A stretch of 64,000 bases of DNA from Thalassobaculum litoreum DSM 18839 (GCF_900102465.1 NZ_FNBW01000005.1:186001-250000); one strand, 5' to 3'. Shown: positions 20,251 through 30,560, counted from the stretch's first letter. The notes: generated by a model from the letters alone, not told the origin. A program made the numbers and translations.

Positions 20251-20327
20251 CCCGTCGTCCCGAACTTGATTCAGGACCAAGCCGACTGCGCGGGATGCTT
20301 GATCCTGACGTGCGTCAGGATGACGGG
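20251..20327. repeat. Palindromic intergenic repeat, also a candidate bidirectional terminator
   Basis: CCCGTCGTCC at 20251-20260 pairs with GGATGACGGG at 20318-20327 with one G-T mismatch. It encloses a perfect 8-bp stem TCCTGACG/CGTCAGGA (20303-20320). It lies between two convergent genes and belongs to a class of dispersed repeats common in alphaproteobacteria; related copies lie at 56144 and 56349. Confidence 0.7.
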
Positions 20328-20342
20328 GGCGGGTAAGGGGGA

Positions 20343-20960
20343 TCACTGCGGAAAGGCCGTGGCCACCGCCGAGGGCCGAGCCCGCAGCCCCTGCCACCAG
20401 GCGTGGACGGCCGGATGGGCCTCGATCATCTCCCGCCCCACCGCGGTGCGGGCGAACAGGTCGAGCGCCGGCAGGAAATGCGTATCGGCCAGGGTCAGGG
20501 CATCGCCGGCCAGATACGGAGTCTCCGCCAGCCACCGCTCCAGCTCGCCCAGCACTTTGCGCGATACCTCCAGCGCCTTTTCGCGGGGCATCCAGCCTTC
20601 CTCCAGGTCCCGCGCCTCGCAGACGAAGATGCTCCAGACCATGGCCGGATAGGCGTAGTTGTCCATCATCCGCATCGCCTGTGCCGCGCGCGCCAGGGCA
20701 ACGGGCGCGCCCGGCAGCAGCGGCGGCTCGGGATAGCACGCCTCCAGATAGCGCTGGATCGCGTCGCTCTCGTAGAGCCGGACGTCGCCGTCTTCGAAAG
20801 CCGGGATCTTTCCGAACGGGTGTAACTCGGCATACCAGTCCGGCAGGCCGGCCTGGTCGAACGGGTCGACGGGGATCAGCTCATACGCCAACCCCTTCTC
20901 CTCCAGGCAGAGCCGGACGGTACGGACATAGAGGCTGAACGGGCGGCCGTAGAGTTTCAT
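20343..20960 (-). CDS. Glutathione S-transferase family protein
   Basis: A 205-residue protein with an N-terminal thioredoxin-like GST domain starting MKLYGRPFSLYVRTVR. It carries the HPFGKIPAF and YESDAIQRYL glutathione-site motifs and an all-helical C-terminal domain with LTLADTHFLPALDLFA. It is cytoplasmic. The gene starts 20 bp after the transglutaminase gene on the same strand and is likely read with that operon, though a link in function is not established. Ser10 in the first helix is the candidate activating residue. Confidence 0.85.
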   Translation of the reverse strand: MKLYGRPFSLYVRTVRLCLEEKGLAYELIPVDPFDQAGLPDWYAELHPFGKIPAFEDGDVRLYESDAIQRYLEACYPEPPLLPGAPVALARAAQAMRMMDNYAYPAMVWSIFVCEARDLEEGWMPREKALEVSRKVLGELERWLAETPYLAGDALTLADTHFLPALDLFARTAVGREMIEAHPAVHAWWQGLRARPSAVATAFPQ

Positions 20961-20980
20961 CCTGCGCTCCACCGAATGGC

Positions 20981-21862
20981 TCACGACCGGACGGCGACCA
21001 TATCGACCGATTGCGAGGTATCCTGGGAGCCGGCGGTGCGAAACATGCCCTTCACCGGTGCCACGTCGAAATAGTCCCGGCCGATCGCCACCACCACATG
21101 ATCCTCGCCGGCCATCATGTTGTTGGTCGGATCGAACTCCACCCAGCCCATCTCCAGCCCGCACCAGGCCCGCACCCAGGCATGCATGGCGTCGGCACCC
21201 TCGAGCCGGGCGGCGCCCTTGGGCGGGATGGTGCGCAGGAAGCCGCTCACATAGCCGGCCGGCACGCCGATGCTGCGCAGGGCCGAGATCGCGATATGGG
21301 TGAAGTCCTGGCACACGCCGTGGCGGGCACGGAAGGCCTCCTCCAGCGGCGTGTCGACAGCGGTCGCCTCCGGATCGAAGGCCATCTCGCGGTGCAGGGC
21401 GGTGCAGACCGCGGTCACCGCCTCCAGCGTGCTCTGACTGTCGGCGGTCAGCCGGCCAGCCCAGGTCGCGATCTCCGCGACCGGCGGCACCCTGGGCGAG
21501 CGACCACGGAAGTGATGCGGCGCCTCCGACGCGACCGAGTTGAGGGTGTCGAGTTCCTTGGCCAGCCGGCGCAGGTCGGGAGACACGTCGAATAGCGGTT
21601 CCAGCGCGGCGCGGTCGACCCGGGCCTGCATCAGGAAGGCGGTCTCCTCCACCGCCTCGTCATAGGAGATGCTGATGCAGCGGTTGTCGAAGAAGTCGAA
21701 GGCGAAGCCCTGCTCGGTCGGGGTCGGGCTCACGTCGAGATTGGAGGCGATGACCCGCTGGCGGCCCGGCAGGGTGGCCGGGGTCAGCCGCAGGATGTGC
21801 CGGCCCGCATCGGCCAGGCTGTCATAGGCGTATTCGATCTTCAAAGTGATGTCGTACAGCAT
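20981..21862 (-). CDS. Transglutaminase-like peptidase
   Basis: A 293-residue protein with an N-terminal beta-rich Bact_transglu_N domain (about 1-90) and a papain-fold transglutaminase core. The catalytic triad is clear: C184 in GVCQDF, H227 in MHAWV and D244 in FDPTN. Bacterial members usually hydrolyse or transfer at peptide-like amides rather than crosslink. No signal peptide is seen, so action in the cytoplasm is expected. It sits 8 bp after the ATP-grasp/alpha-E gene in a conserved neighbourhood. Confidence 0.88.
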   Translation of the reverse strand: MLYDITLKIEYAYDSLADAGRHILRLTPATLPGRQRVIASNLDVSPTPTEQGFAFDFFDNRCISISYDEAVEETAFLMQARVDRAALEPLFDVSPDLRRLAKELDTLNSVASEAPHHFRGRSPRVPPVAEIATWAGRLTADSQSTLEAVTAVCTALHREMAFDPEATAVDTPLEEAFRARHGVCQDFTHIAISALRSIGVPAGYVSGFLRTIPPKGAARLEGADAMHAWVRAWCGLEMGWVEFDPTNNMMAGEDHVVVAIGRDYFDVAPVKGMFRTAGSQDTSQSVDMVAVRS

Positions 21863-21870
21863 GGCCGGCG

Positions 21871-24273
21871 CTACCGCAGATAGGTGTCGGCCAGCAGGCC
21901 GGACAGGGTGGCGGTGTCGCCCGAGAGCTGCTCCAGTTTGTCCGGGCTGACTTCGCCCGGAGCGGCGGTGGTCAGGGCCGTCTTGATCTCCAGCACCTTG
22001 CGCTGGAACGGGGTCATCCGCACCTCCTCGACCGTCACCGGCAGGTAGGACGCGTGGTCGTCGATCGAGACGAGCTGGTTCAGGACCGAGCGCGGGTTCA
22101 TGTCGTCGAGCAGAAGCAGGTCGATCACCGTGTCGCGGCTGGTTCCGGCGGCGTAGCGGCGGCGGTGGGTCATGATCGAATCCCCGACCTCGATGGCGAG
22201 ATCCAGCGCGCCCTCCGGCGCGTCGGCATCGGTGAAGACCCGCAGGAAGTTCATCATAAGCCCGGCGCGCTCCAGCGCCCGGCCGATCCCGAGGAAGCGC
22301 CAGCCGGTGAACCGGTACATGTTCTCGTGCACCAGTCCGGCGAAGCCGGCGATCTTGCGCAGCAGCACGCTGAAGGCCCGCGCGGCGTCGTCGCCCGGTT
22401 GGATGCGGGTGGCGAACATCTCGGTGGTGCGCGACAGGTCGACCAGGGCGTTCCAGGCGTCGGTGGAGAACCGGTCGCGGATCTGCCCCGAACTGCGCAG
22501 GGCCGCCCGCATGTCGTCCAGCACGTTGTCCGGGATCGTCGCCGCGACATCGGCGCCGAGGAACTCCAGGTACTCGGACAGCATCACCGCCAGCGGGTAG
22601 TCGCCATCGCCGGTTTCCGCCAGACGGATGTGGTAGGCGCGCAGCAGACGCAGCTTGAAATCCGTGCGCTCGACGTAGCGGCCGAGCCAGAACAGATTGT
22701 CGGCCGCCGTGCTCGGCAGGGTCGCGTCCAGCGTCCGCTTGGCCGTGCCGCCGCCGGTCTCCAGCAGGGTATCCGCCGGGCCGGCGTCATCGGACACTAC
22801 CCAGACGTCGGACACGGCACCGCCGCGTTGCATCGAGATGTCGGCGCTTTCCGCCGAATGGCCGATCCGCGCGAAGCCGCCGGGCATGACCACCCAGCCG
22901 CTGCCCGAGCGGGCCACGAAGACCCGCAGGCTCATCGGCCGGGCCTCCAGCTTGCCGTCGACCAGGGCCGGGGCGGTGGACAGGGAGACGATCTCCTGTC
23001 CGGCCAGAAGCGGGCCCTGCGCGTCGATCCAGGCCGGATCGACCGGCGTGCCGTCCGGCTTCTTGCCGGCGATCACCACGTTGGGGCCGTGGTCGAAGGG
23101 CAGGCGCGTCGACATGGCGCTGTCGATGGTCATGCGCTCCAGGTTCGCCTTGACGTAGTCGCACTCGCCCGCGCCGCCGCACCACCAGGTGGCGATGTTC
23201 GGCATGGCGAGCGGCTGGCCGGTCAGGTGCTCGCTCATGCGCGGCATGAAGGCCATGAGCGCGCGGGCCTCCAGCGCGCCGGAGCCGAGCGCGTTGACCA
23301 TGGTGAAGGAGCCGGAGCGCAGGGCACCGATCATGCCCGGCGTGCCGAGCCGCGAGCTCTCGTTGAGTTCCAGCGGGTCGGTCCATTCCGCGTCCAGGCG
23401 GCGCCAGAGCACGGAGATCGGCTGCAGTCCCCCGACGGTGCGGACCATCAGCCGGTTGTCCTTCACCGCCAGGTCGGCGCCCTGCACCAGCATCAGGCCG
23501 AGATAGCGGGCGATATAGGAATGCTCGAAATAGGTGTCGTTCAGGGGGCCCGGCGTCAGGATCGCCACCCGGCTGCCGTCGCCGTTGCGCATCCCCAGCA
23601 GGGTGTCGCGGAACCGGCGGAAGAAGCCGGCCAGCCGCATCACGTTGGTGCTGCTCATCAGCGAGGAGAAGCTGCGCGAGGTCGCCATGCGGGTTTCCAG
23701 CGCGAAGCCGGCGCCGGACGGCGCCTGGGTCCGGTCGCCCAGCACCCACCACTTGCCGTCGGGGCCGCGGCCGATATCGAAGGCGATGAAATGCAGGTAA
23801 TGGCCGTGTCGGGGCTCGATGCCGACCATCGGCCGCAGCCATTCCGGATTGGACGCCAGCAGGCGGGCCGGCACGACGCCGTCGGCGACCAGCCGGTTCG
23901 GCCCGTAGAAATCGGCCATCGCCGCTTCCAGCACGTCGGCACGCTGCATCAGGGCGGTGGCGATGTTCTGCCATTCCCCGGCCTCGATCAGCATCGGCAG
24001 ATGGCTCAACGGCCAGTCGCGCTCGGTCGAATCGGTCGGGCCGTACTGGCGGAAGAACACGCCGGCATCGCGCAGATACTGGTCGCCCCGGGCCAGCGCA
24101 TGGTCGAGGGCGTCTGCGTCCAGGGCGGCGAGGTCGCGCAGAAACGGCTGCCAGACCGGGCGCACCCGCCCGGCGCTGTCGAACAGCTCGTCGGCCACGC
24201 CCGGCAGAGTGCGGTAGGCATCCAGAAGGGTGCCCCAGTCGGATCGGTCGGCAGCCTGCAGCGGCTTGCTCAT
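21871..24273 (-). CDS. Circularly permuted ATP-grasp / alpha-E fusion protein
   Basis: An 800-residue fusion. Residues of about 60-480 form a circularly permuted ATP-grasp domain (CP_ATPgrasp type, formerly DUF404/DUF407), with KWWVLGDRTQAPSG and RPMSLRVFVAR segments. Residues of about 500-790 form the all-helical alpha-E domain (formerly DUF403), opening DNLFWLGRYVERTD. Many genomes carry these as two genes; here they are one chain. ATP-grasp enzymes join a carboxylate to an amine through an acyl phosphate, so a peptide-like ligase is predicted. The role of alpha-E is unknown. The start lies two bases after the upstream stop codon. Confidence 0.87.
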   Translation of the reverse strand: MSKPLQAADRSDWGTLLDAYRTLPGVADELFDSAGRVRPVWQPFLRDLAALDADALDHALARGDQYLRDAGVFFRQYGPTDSTERDWPLSHLPMLIEAGEWQNIATALMQRADVLEAAMADFYGPNRLVADGVVPARLLASNPEWLRPMVGIEPRHGHYLHFIAFDIGRGPDGKWWVLGDRTQAPSGAGFALETRMATSRSFSSLMSSTNVMRLAGFFRRFRDTLLGMRNGDGSRVAILTPGPLNDTYFEHSYIARYLGLMLVQGADLAVKDNRLMVRTVGGLQPISVLWRRLDAEWTDPLELNESSRLGTPGMIGALRSGSFTMVNALGSGALEARALMAFMPRMSEHLTGQPLAMPNIATWWCGGAGECDYVKANLERMTIDSAMSTRLPFDHGPNVVIAGKKPDGTPVDPAWIDAQGPLLAGQEIVSLSTAPALVDGKLEARPMSLRVFVARSGSGWVVMPGGFARIGHSAESADISMQRGGAVSDVWVVSDDAGPADTLLETGGGTAKRTLDATLPSTAADNLFWLGRYVERTDFKLRLLRAYHIRLAETGDGDYPLAVMLSEYLEFLGADVAATIPDNVLDDMRAALRSSGQIRDRFSTDAWNALVDLSRTTEMFATRIQPGDDAARAFSVLLRKIAGFAGLVHENMYRFTGWRFLGIGRALERAGLMMNFLRVFTDADAPEGALDLAIEVGDSIMTHRRRYAAGTSRDTVIDLLLLDDMNPRSVLNQLVSIDDHASYLPVTVEEVRMTPFQRKVLEIKTALTTAAPGEVSPDKLEQLSGDTATLSGLLADTYLR

Positions 24274-24275
24274 TA

Positions 24276-27200
24276 TCAGGTTCCGGCGGCGCGTCTCAGG
24301 TCGAGGGTCAAGGGGAACTCGGGGTGAGTCATCTCAGGTGCCGGAACATAGCCCCCCGGCGTATGACCATGATACTCGAACCTTGCGAGCCTGCGCGCAT
24401 CCGCTTCGTTGGCATTGACCGGGAAGGTCTCGTAGTTGCGCCCGCCCGGATGCGCCACGTGGTACACGCAACCGCCCAGTGCCCGCCCCGACCAGGTGTC
24501 GTAGATGTCGAAGGTGAGGGGGGCGTGGACCGGGATCACCGGGTGCATGGCCATGGCCGGCTTCCAGGCCTTGAACCGGACGCCGCCGACCGCGACTCCG
24601 CTGCTCTCGGTGCCGTGCAGCGGCATGCGCCGCTGGTTGCAGGTCACCACATAGCGCCCGGGGTCCAGCGCCGTCAGCTTCACCTGCAGGCGCTCGGTCG
24701 AGCTGTCGGTGTAGCGGGCGGTGCCGCCGATCGCGCCGGTCTCGCCCAACACGTGCCAGGGCTCCAGCGCCTGCCGCAGTTCCAGGTGCACGCCCTCGTA
24801 TTCGACCTCGCCGCAGAACGGGAATCGGAATTCGGCCTGCGCCTCGTACCACTCGGAGCGGAAGTCGAAGCCGTTCAGACGCAGGTCCTGCAGAACGTCC
24901 ATGAAGTCCGACCACACGAAGTGGGGCAGCATGAACCGGTCGAGCAGGGTGGTGCCCCAGCGGGTGAAGGTGCCGCCGATCGGCGATTTCCAGAACCGGG
25001 CGATCAGGGCGCGCAGGAGAAGCTGCTGGGCCAGGCTCATGCGCGGATCCGGCGGCATCTCGAAGCCGCGGAATTCCACCAGCCCCAGCCGGCCGGTGGG
25101 GCCGTCCGGCGAGTACATCTTGTCGATGCAGATCTCCGAACGGTGGGTGTTGCCGGTGACGTCGGTCAGCATGTTGCGCAGCAGCCGGTCGACCAGCCAC
25201 GGCGCCGGCGGCGTGCCGCTGTCCGGATGCGGGATCTGGCCGAGCGCGATCTCCAACTCGTAGAGCGTGTCGTGGCGGGCGTCGTCGATGCGCGGCGCCT
25301 GGCTGGTCGGGCCGATGAACAGGCCCGAGAACAGGTAGGACAGGCTCGGATGGCGCTGCCAGTGCAGGATCAGCGAGCGCAGCAGGTCCGGCCGCCGCAG
25401 GAACGGGCTGTCCTCCGGGTTGGCGCCGCCGACCACCACGTGGTTGCCGCCGCCGGTGCCGGTATGCTTGCCGTCGATCATGAACTTGTCGGCGCCGAGG
25501 CGGGATTGGCGCGCCTCCTCGTAGACGCCTTGGGTGATCGCCACGCACTCCTTCCAACTCGCGGCCGGATGGACGTTGACCTCGATCACGCCGGGGTCCG
25601 GGGCGACGCGGATCACGTTCAGGCGCGGGTCGGTCGGCGGCGCGTAGCCCTCGATATGGACCTTCACGCCGACCTGGGCGGCGGCGCGCTCCACCGCGTC
25701 GAGCAGGTCGAGATAGTCGTCGGCCCGTTCGACCGGCGGCATGAACACGCACAGCCGGCCGTCGCGCGGCTCCACCGCGATGGCGGTACGCACCGCCCCG
25801 CCGATCTCCCCGACCTTCTGCTCGATCACGTTCTGGACGTGGCTGCCGGGGGTGAAGGAGGCGCGGGCCTGATGCGGCGCCGCCTCCTCGGCGGCGGCTT
25901 CGCCCGGTCCGCGCTCCGCGTCGAAATCGGGCAGCGGACCCTTGGTCTCCCAGGGGTCGGCGATGTTGACGTAAGGGTACTGCGACGGCGGCACATAGGG
26001 CAGGGCGCCGAGCGGCAGGCGGAACCCGACCGGGCTGTCGCCGGGTACCAGGAACACATGCCCGCGGCGGGGCTTCCAGAGTTCCGACTGCCAGCGCCGC
26101 GTCTCGCGTGACCGGGACTGCCAGCTCTGCACCGGCAGGACGTAGCCGGCCGGCTCTGTCAGGCCGCGGCTGAACACCCGGGCGATGCGGTGGCGTTCCT
26201 CGGCGTCGCGCAGTTTGGAGTTCTCCGGTGTCACGTTCTCCGGAAGATTGGCCTCCTTCAGCACCCATTCCGCCGGGTCCTCGAAGGCGGGGACGACATA
26301 GTCGCGCTCGATGGTGAGGTTCTCGGCGATCGCCTTCAGCAGCGCCTCGGCTTCCTTCGGGCCGGCATCCAGCGTCTCGGTCTCGCCGGCGATCAGGTCG
26401 GGATCGCGCCAGATCGGCCGCTCGTCGCGCCGCCAGTACAGGGAGAAGGTCCAGCGCGGCAGGGTCTCGCCCGGATACCACTTGCCCTGGCCGTAATGCA
26501 GGAAACCCCCCGGCGCGAACCGCTGGCGCAGCCGGCGGATCAGCACGTCGGCCAGGCCGCGCTTCATCGGGCCGACGGCGGCGGTGTTCCATTCCTCGGA
26601 CTCGAACTCGTCGATCGACACGAAGGTCGGCTCGCCGCCCATGGTCAGGCGCACGTCGCCCTCGCTCAGGTCGCGGTCGACCTTCTCGCCCAGAGTGTCG
26701 AGGGCCTCCCAGGCCTCTTCGGAGAACGGCTTGGTGATGCGGGGATGCTCGGCCACCCGCCGCACCGACATGTCGAAGGCGAAATCCACATTGGCGGCAC
26801 TCGCCATGCCGGAGATCGGCGCCGCGTTGCGGTAGTGCGGGCAGGCGGCGAGCGGAATGTGGCTCTCGCCGGTCAGCAGGCCTGAGGTCGGGTCCAAGCC
26901 GATCCAGCCCGCGCCCGGCAGATACACCTCGGCCCAGGCGTGCAGGTCGGTGAAGTCGTGATCGGTCCCCGCCGGGCCGTCCAGGGCTACCAGATCCGGC
27001 TTGAGCTGGATCAGATACCCGGACACGAAGCGGGCGGCGAAGCCCAGATGACGCAGTATCTGGACCAGCAGCCAGCTGGAATCCCGGCACGACCCGCTCG
27101 CCAGCTCCAGAGTCTCCTCCGGCGTCTGCACGCCCGGCTCCATGCGGATCAGGTATTTCACCGCCTCCGACACCTGCCGGTTCAGGTCGACGACGAAGTC

Positions 27201-27626
27201 CACGGTGCCCGTCTGCGACCGGTCGAGGCGTTTCAGGAACGCCTCGACCCGCGGGCCGATCGGCTCGGGGCGCAGATAGATCGACAGATCGTCGCTCAGC
27301 TCCTCGGGATAGGCGAAAGGCCATTCCGAGGCGCTCTCCTCCACGAAGAAGTCGAACGGGTTGTAGACCGTCATGTCGGCGACGAGATCGACCTCGATCT
27401 TCAGTTCGCGGACCGGCTCGGGAAACACGAAGCGGGACAGCCAGTTGCCGTAGGGATCCTGCTGGTGGTTCACGAAGTGCGTATCCGGCGTGACCTTGAG
27501 CGAATGCGAGATCACCCGGGTCCGGCTGTACGGGGCCGGGCGCAGGCGGATGATCTGCGGGCCCAGGCTGACCGGGCGGTCGTAGCGGTAATGGGTGAGG
27601 TGGTGGATCGCGGCCTTGATCGACAT
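24276..27626 (-). CDS. Transglutaminase-DUF2126 putative amidoligase
   Basis: An 1116-residue protein. Residues 1-250 form a transglutaminase module with triad C180 (GSCRDSSW), H229 (DLHAWAEV) and D245 (LDPTSG). The remainder, from about 290, is the DUF2126 region, described in Pfam as a putative amidoligase of the glutamine-synthetase-like fold. It has the conserved stretches [19 protein letters not shown] and [12 protein letters not shown]. One chain thus appears to hold an amide-cleaving or amide-transferring unit and an amide-forming unit. It is the first gene of the minus-strand operon that continues to the ATP-grasp/alpha-E, transglutaminase and GST genes. No signal peptide is seen. Substrate unknown. 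Confidence 0.87.
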   Translation of the reverse strand: MSIKAAIHHLTHYRYDRPVSLGPQIIRLRPAPYSRTRVISHSLKVTPDTHFVNHQQDPYGNWLSRFVFPEPVRELKIEVDLVADMTVYNPFDFFVEESASEWPFAYPEELSDDLSIYLRPEPIGPRVEAFLKRLDRSQTGTVDFVVDLNRQVSEAVKYLIRMEPGVQTPEETLELASGSCRDSSWLLVQILRHLGFAARFVSGYLIQLKPDLVALDGPAGTDHDFTDLHAWAEVYLPGAGWIGLDPTSGLLTGESHIPLAACPHYRNAAPISGMASAANVDFAFDMSVRRVAEHPRITKPFSEEAWEALDTLGEKVDRDLSEGDVRLTMGGEPTFVSIDEFESEEWNTAAVGPMKRGLADVLIRRLRQRFAPGGFLHYGQGKWYPGETLPRWTFSLYWRRDERPIWRDPDLIAGETETLDAGPKEAEALLKAIAENLTIERDYVVPAFEDPAEWVLKEANLPENVTPENSKLRDAEERHRIARVFSRGLTEPAGYVLPVQSWQSRSRETRRWQSELWKPRRGHVFLVPGDSPVGFRLPLGALPYVPPSQYPYVNIADPWETKGPLPDFDAERGPGEAAAEEAAPHQARASFTPGSHVQNVIEQKVGEIGGAVRTAIAVEPRDGRLCVFMPPVERADDYLDLLDAVERAAAQVGVKVHIEGYAPPTDPRLNVIRVAPDPGVIEVNVHPAASWKECVAITQGVYEEARQSRLGADKFMIDGKHTGTGGGNHVVVGGANPEDSPFLRRPDLLRSLILHWQRHPSLSYLFSGLFIGPTSQAPRIDDARHDTLYELEIALGQIPHPDSGTPPAPWLVDRLLRNMLTDVTGNTHRSEICIDKMYSPDGPTGRLGLVEFRGFEMPPDPRMSLAQQLLLRALIARFWKSPIGGTFTRWGTTLLDRFMLPHFVWSDFMDVLQDLRLNGFDFRSEWYEAQAEFRFPFCGEVEYEGVHLELRQALEPWHVLGETGAIGGTARYTDSSTERLQVKLTALDPGRYVVTCNQRRMPLHGTESSGVAVGGVRFKAWKPAMAMHPVIPVHAPLTFDIYDTWSGRALGGCVYHVAHPGGRNYETFPVNANEADARRLARFEYHGHTPGGYVPAPEMTHPEFPLTLDLRRAAGT

Positions 27627-27814
27627 GACTACCCAGATGGTTGCAGCGTCCGACGGTACCTTAGGAGGTTATATCGCAATGGCGAAACGTATTACGAGGC
27701 CCCTCTCCCCGACGCCGCGGCGTCGGGTGTGTATGTCGCTTCGATTGCTGTCGCAGCCCACAAATGTATAGTGGGGCAGACCAGAAACCTGGCATTCAAC
27801 AAGGGGAAACGACC
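27627..27814. promoter_or_regulatory. Divergent promoter region; candidate plus-strand promoter 27745-27772
   Basis: Plus strand: TTGCTG (27745-27750), 16-base spacer, TATAGT (27767-27772), upstream of the Liv-type binding-protein gene. Minus strand: a TATAAC -10-like hexamer reads from 27673 to 27668, upstream of the DUF2126 gene. The two operons therefore share about 190 bp of control DNA. Confidence 0.45.
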
Positions 27815-28999
27815 ATGAAACGTTTGCTACCGTTGCTGTGTGCGGCGGTGTTCTCCACCGCAGCGCACGCTCAGGAAGAAGTCAAAGTCGGTATGCTTCA
27901 GGGCTTCACCGGTCCGACGGAGTCGCTGGTCAAGCCGATGGCGCTTGGCGGAGAGGCGGCGATCCAGGAGATTTCCGACAGCGGCCTGTTCCTGGGCGGC
28001 AAGAAGGTCGTCTCGGTGCGCGGTGACAGCACCTGCATCGACGCGTCGGCCGCCACGGCCGCGGCCGACCGGCTGATCACGTCGGAAGGTGTCGTCGGCA
28101 TCGTCGGCGCGACTTGCTCGGGCGCGACCACCGCGGTCCTGAACAACATCGTGCGTCCGAACGGCATCGTCATGATCTCGCCGTCCGCGACCTCGCCGGC
28201 GCTGAGCACGATCGAGGATGACGGCCTGTTCTTCCGCACCGCCCCGTCCGACGCCCGCCAGGGCGAAATCATCGGCAAGATCCTGTCGTCCAAGGGGATC
28301 AAGTCGGCGGCGCTGACCTACACCAACAACGACTACGGCAAGGGTCTCGCCGACGCCATTCAGGCGGCCTTCGAGAAGACCGGCGGCCAGATCACCGCCG
28401 TCGCCGCTCACGAGGACGGCAAGGCCGACTACTCGGCCGAAGTCGCCACCCTGGCCTCGGCCGGCGGTGAACTCCTGATCGTGGCCGGCTACCTCGACCA
28501 GGGCGGCAAGGGCATGATCCAGGCCGCGCTGGACACCGGCGCGTTCGAAACGTTCCTGCTGCCGGACGGCATGGTCGGCGAGTCGCTGACCGAGAATTTC
28601 GGGGACGCCATCGACGGCTCGATCGGCACCAACCCGGGCACCGACAGCCCGGGCGCGAAGATGCTGGCCGAACTCGGCGGCAAGAAGGGCTTCAAGGGCG
28701 ACGACCCGTACGTCCCGGAGGCCTATGACGCCGCCGCCGTCCTGCTGCTCGCCATGCAGTCCGCCGGCAGCACCGACAGCGCGGTCTACAAGGACCATGT
28801 CGAGAAGGTCGCCAACGCCCCGGGCGAGAAGATCTATCCGGGCGAGCTGGCCAAGGCCCTGAAGATCCTCGCCGATGGCGGTGACATCGACTATGTCGGC
28901 GGCACCGCGCTGGAGCTGATCGGCCCGGGCGAGTCCGCCGGCAGCTTCCGCGAGACCATCATCGAGGGCGGCGCCTGGAAGACGGTGTCTTACCACTGA
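27815..28999 (+). CDS. Branched-chain amino acid-type ABC substrate-binding protein
   Basis: A 394-residue periplasmic binding protein of the Peripla_BP_6 (LivJ-like) family. A Sec signal peptide covers about residues 1-20 (MKRLLPLLCAAVFSTAAHAQ). The family core is clear in GVVGIVGATCSGATTAVLN near residue 90 and SALTYTNNDYGKGLAD near 165. AAGGGGA before the ATG at 27815 supports the start. The ligand may be a branched-chain amino acid, another amino acid or an amide; the sequence does not decide. Confidence 0.88.
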   Translation: MKRLLPLLCAAVFSTAAHAQEEVKVGMLQGFTGPTESLVKPMALGGEAAIQEISDSGLFLGGKKVVSVRGDSTCIDASAATAAADRLITSEGVVGIVGATCSGATTAVLNNIVRPNGIVMISPSATSPALSTIEDDGLFFRTAPSDARQGEIIGKILSSKGIKSAALTYTNNDYGKGLADAIQAAFEKTGGQITAVAAHEDGKADYSAEVATLASAGGELLIVAGYLDQGGKGMIQAALDTGAFETFLLPDGMVGESLTENFGDAIDGSIGTNPGTDSPGAKMLAELGGKKGFKGDDPYVPEAYDAAAVLLLAMQSAGSTDSAVYKDHVEKVANAPGEKIYPGELAKALKILADGGDIDYVGGTALELIGPGESAGSFRETIIEGGAWKTVSYH

Positions 29000-29027
29000 C
29001 CGCCTGGCGGTCGGCAACGACAAGGGG

Positions 29028-29051
29028 ACGGTCGGGCTTCGGTCCGACCGT
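29028..29051 (+). terminator. Hairpin between the binding-protein and ATPase genes
   Basis: A perfect 8-bp stem ACGGTCGG/CCGACCGT with an 8-base loop lies 28 bases after the binding-protein stop. The following bases, TCTCCGATTT, are a weak U-tract, so it may act as a partial terminator or as an mRNA 3'-end stabiliser. Confidence 0.5.
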
Positions 29052-29073
29052 TCTCCGATTTCGGATTTGCTGA

Positions 29074-29856
29074 ATGATCAGAGTTGAGAACGTCACCAAG
29101 AACTTTGGTGGCATCCGCGCGGTCGACGGGGTCTCGCTGGAGATCGCGCAGGGGTCGATTACCGGCCTGATCGGTCCGAACGGGGCCGGCAAGACCACGC
29201 TGTTCAACATCATCGCAGGGCATTTCCCGCCCTCGTCGGGGACGATCTTCCTCGACGGTGAGGACGTGACCGCGCTGGAGCCGCACGAGCTGTTCCACAA
29301 GGGCCTGCTGCGCACCTTCCAGATCGCCCACGAATTCTCCAGCCTGACCGTGCTGGAGAACCTGATGGTGGTGCCGGGCGAACAGCCGGGCGAGGAGTTG
29401 CGCCATACCTGGTTCAACTTCGCCAAGGTGCGCGTGGTCGAGAACCGGGTGCGCGAGCGCGCCCGCGAGGTGATCGAGTTCCTGGAGATCCCGCATCTGG
29501 AAAACGAACTGGCCGGCAACCTGTCCGGCGGCCAGAAGAAGCTGCTCGAACTCGGCCGCACCATGATGGTCGACGCCAAGATCGTGTTCCTGGACGAGGT
29601 CGGCGCTGGCGTGAACCGCACGCTGCTGCAGACGATCGCGCGCTCGATCCAGCGCCTGAACCAGGAGCGCGGCTACACCTTCTGTCTGATCGAGCATGAC
29701 ATGGATTTCATCGCCCGGCTCTGCGATCCGGTCATCGTCATGGCCGAGGGCCGGCTGCTGACCCAGGGGACGACCGACGAGGTCATGAACAACGAGGACG
29801 TCATCGAGGCCTATCTGGGCACCGGGCGCAAGCACAAGCGGGTGTCGGAGGCATGA
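29074..29856 (+). CDS. livG: ABC transporter ATPase, LivG family
   Basis: A 260-residue ATPase with Walker A GPNGAGKT (about residue 35), signature LSGGQKK (about 150) and Walker B IVFLDEVGAG. Its C-terminus is of the BCA_ABC_TP_C type, ending VIEAYLGTGRK. It energises the Liv-type importer encoded by this operon at the inner face of the membrane. The stop overlaps the livF start by four bases (ATGA). Confidence 0.92.
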   Translation: MIRVENVTKNFGGIRAVDGVSLEIAQGSITGLIGPNGAGKTTLFNIIAGHFPPSSGTIFLDGEDVTALEPHELFHKGLLRTFQIAHEFSSLTVLENLMVVPGEQPGEELRHTWFNFAKVRVVENRVRERAREVIEFLEIPHLENELAGNLSGGQKKLLELGRTMMVDAKIVFLDEVGAGVNRTLLQTIARSIQRLNQERGYTFCLIEHDMDFIARLCDPVIVMAEGRLLTQGTTDEVMNNEDVIEAYLGTGRKHKRVSEA

Positions 29857-30557
29857 GTTTCCTGGCTGCAACCGGCATGACCGGCGGATATGGCGGCGCC
29901 GATATCATCACCGACTGCGAGCTGCGGGTGGAACGCGGCGAGATCGCCGTGGTCGTCGGCCCGAACGGTGCTGGCAAGTCGACCGCGATGAAGGCGGTGT
30001 TCGGCATGCTGAACCTGCGCGAGGGCAGCGTGGTGTTCGACGGCACCGACATCACCGGCCTCGCACCCCAGGAGCGGGTGCGGGTCGGCATGGGCTTCGT
30101 GCCGCAGAACCGTAACGTCTTCGTCTCGCTGAGCGTGGAAGAGAACCTGGAGATGGGCGCGTTCATCCGCGACGACGACATCTCCCAATCCAAGGAGCAG
30201 GTGTTCGAGCTGTTCCCGATCCTCGCCGAGAAACGCAACCAACCGGCCGGCGAGCTGTCCGGCGGCCAGCGTCAGCAGGTCGCCGTCGGCCGGGCGCTGA
30301 TGACCCAGCCGCGGCTGCTGATGCTGGACGAGCCGACCGCCGGCGTGTCGCCGATCGTCATGGACGAGCTGTTCGACCGCATCGTCGAGATCGCCAAGAC
30401 CGGCATCGCCATCCTGATGGTCGAGCAGAACGCCCGGCAGGCGCTGGAGATCGCCGATCACGGCTTCGTCCTGGTCCAGGGCACCAACCGCTTCACCGAT
30501 ACCGGCGAGGCGCTACTGGCGAACGAGGAAGTCCGCCGCTCGTTCCTGGGGGGCTGA
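29853..30557 (+). CDS. livF: ABC transporter ATPase, LivF family
   Basis: A 234-residue ATPase, the second nucleotide-binding subunit. Walker A is GPNGAGKST, the Q-loop region is GFVPQNRNVF, the signature LSGGQRQQVAVGRAL and Walker B LLMLDEPTAGVSP. Length matches LivF. It overlaps livG by four bases and precedes livH by three bases. Confidence 0.93.
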   Translation: MSFLAATGMTGGYGGADIITDCELRVERGEIAVVVGPNGAGKSTAMKAVFGMLNLREGSVVFDGTDITGLAPQERVRVGMGFVPQNRNVFVSLSVEENLEMGAFIRDDDISQSKEQVFELFPILAEKRNQPAGELSGGQRQQVAVGRALMTQPRLLMLDEPTAGVSPIVMDELFDRIVEIAKTGIAILMVEQNARQALEIADHGFVLVQGTNRFTDTGEALLANEEVRRSFLGG

Positions 30558-30560
30558 GAG

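Noticed and set aside
22054-24327. A 757-residue plus-strand frame
   Set aside because: Antisense to the ATP-grasp/alpha-E gene; His/Arg-rich shadow without motifs.
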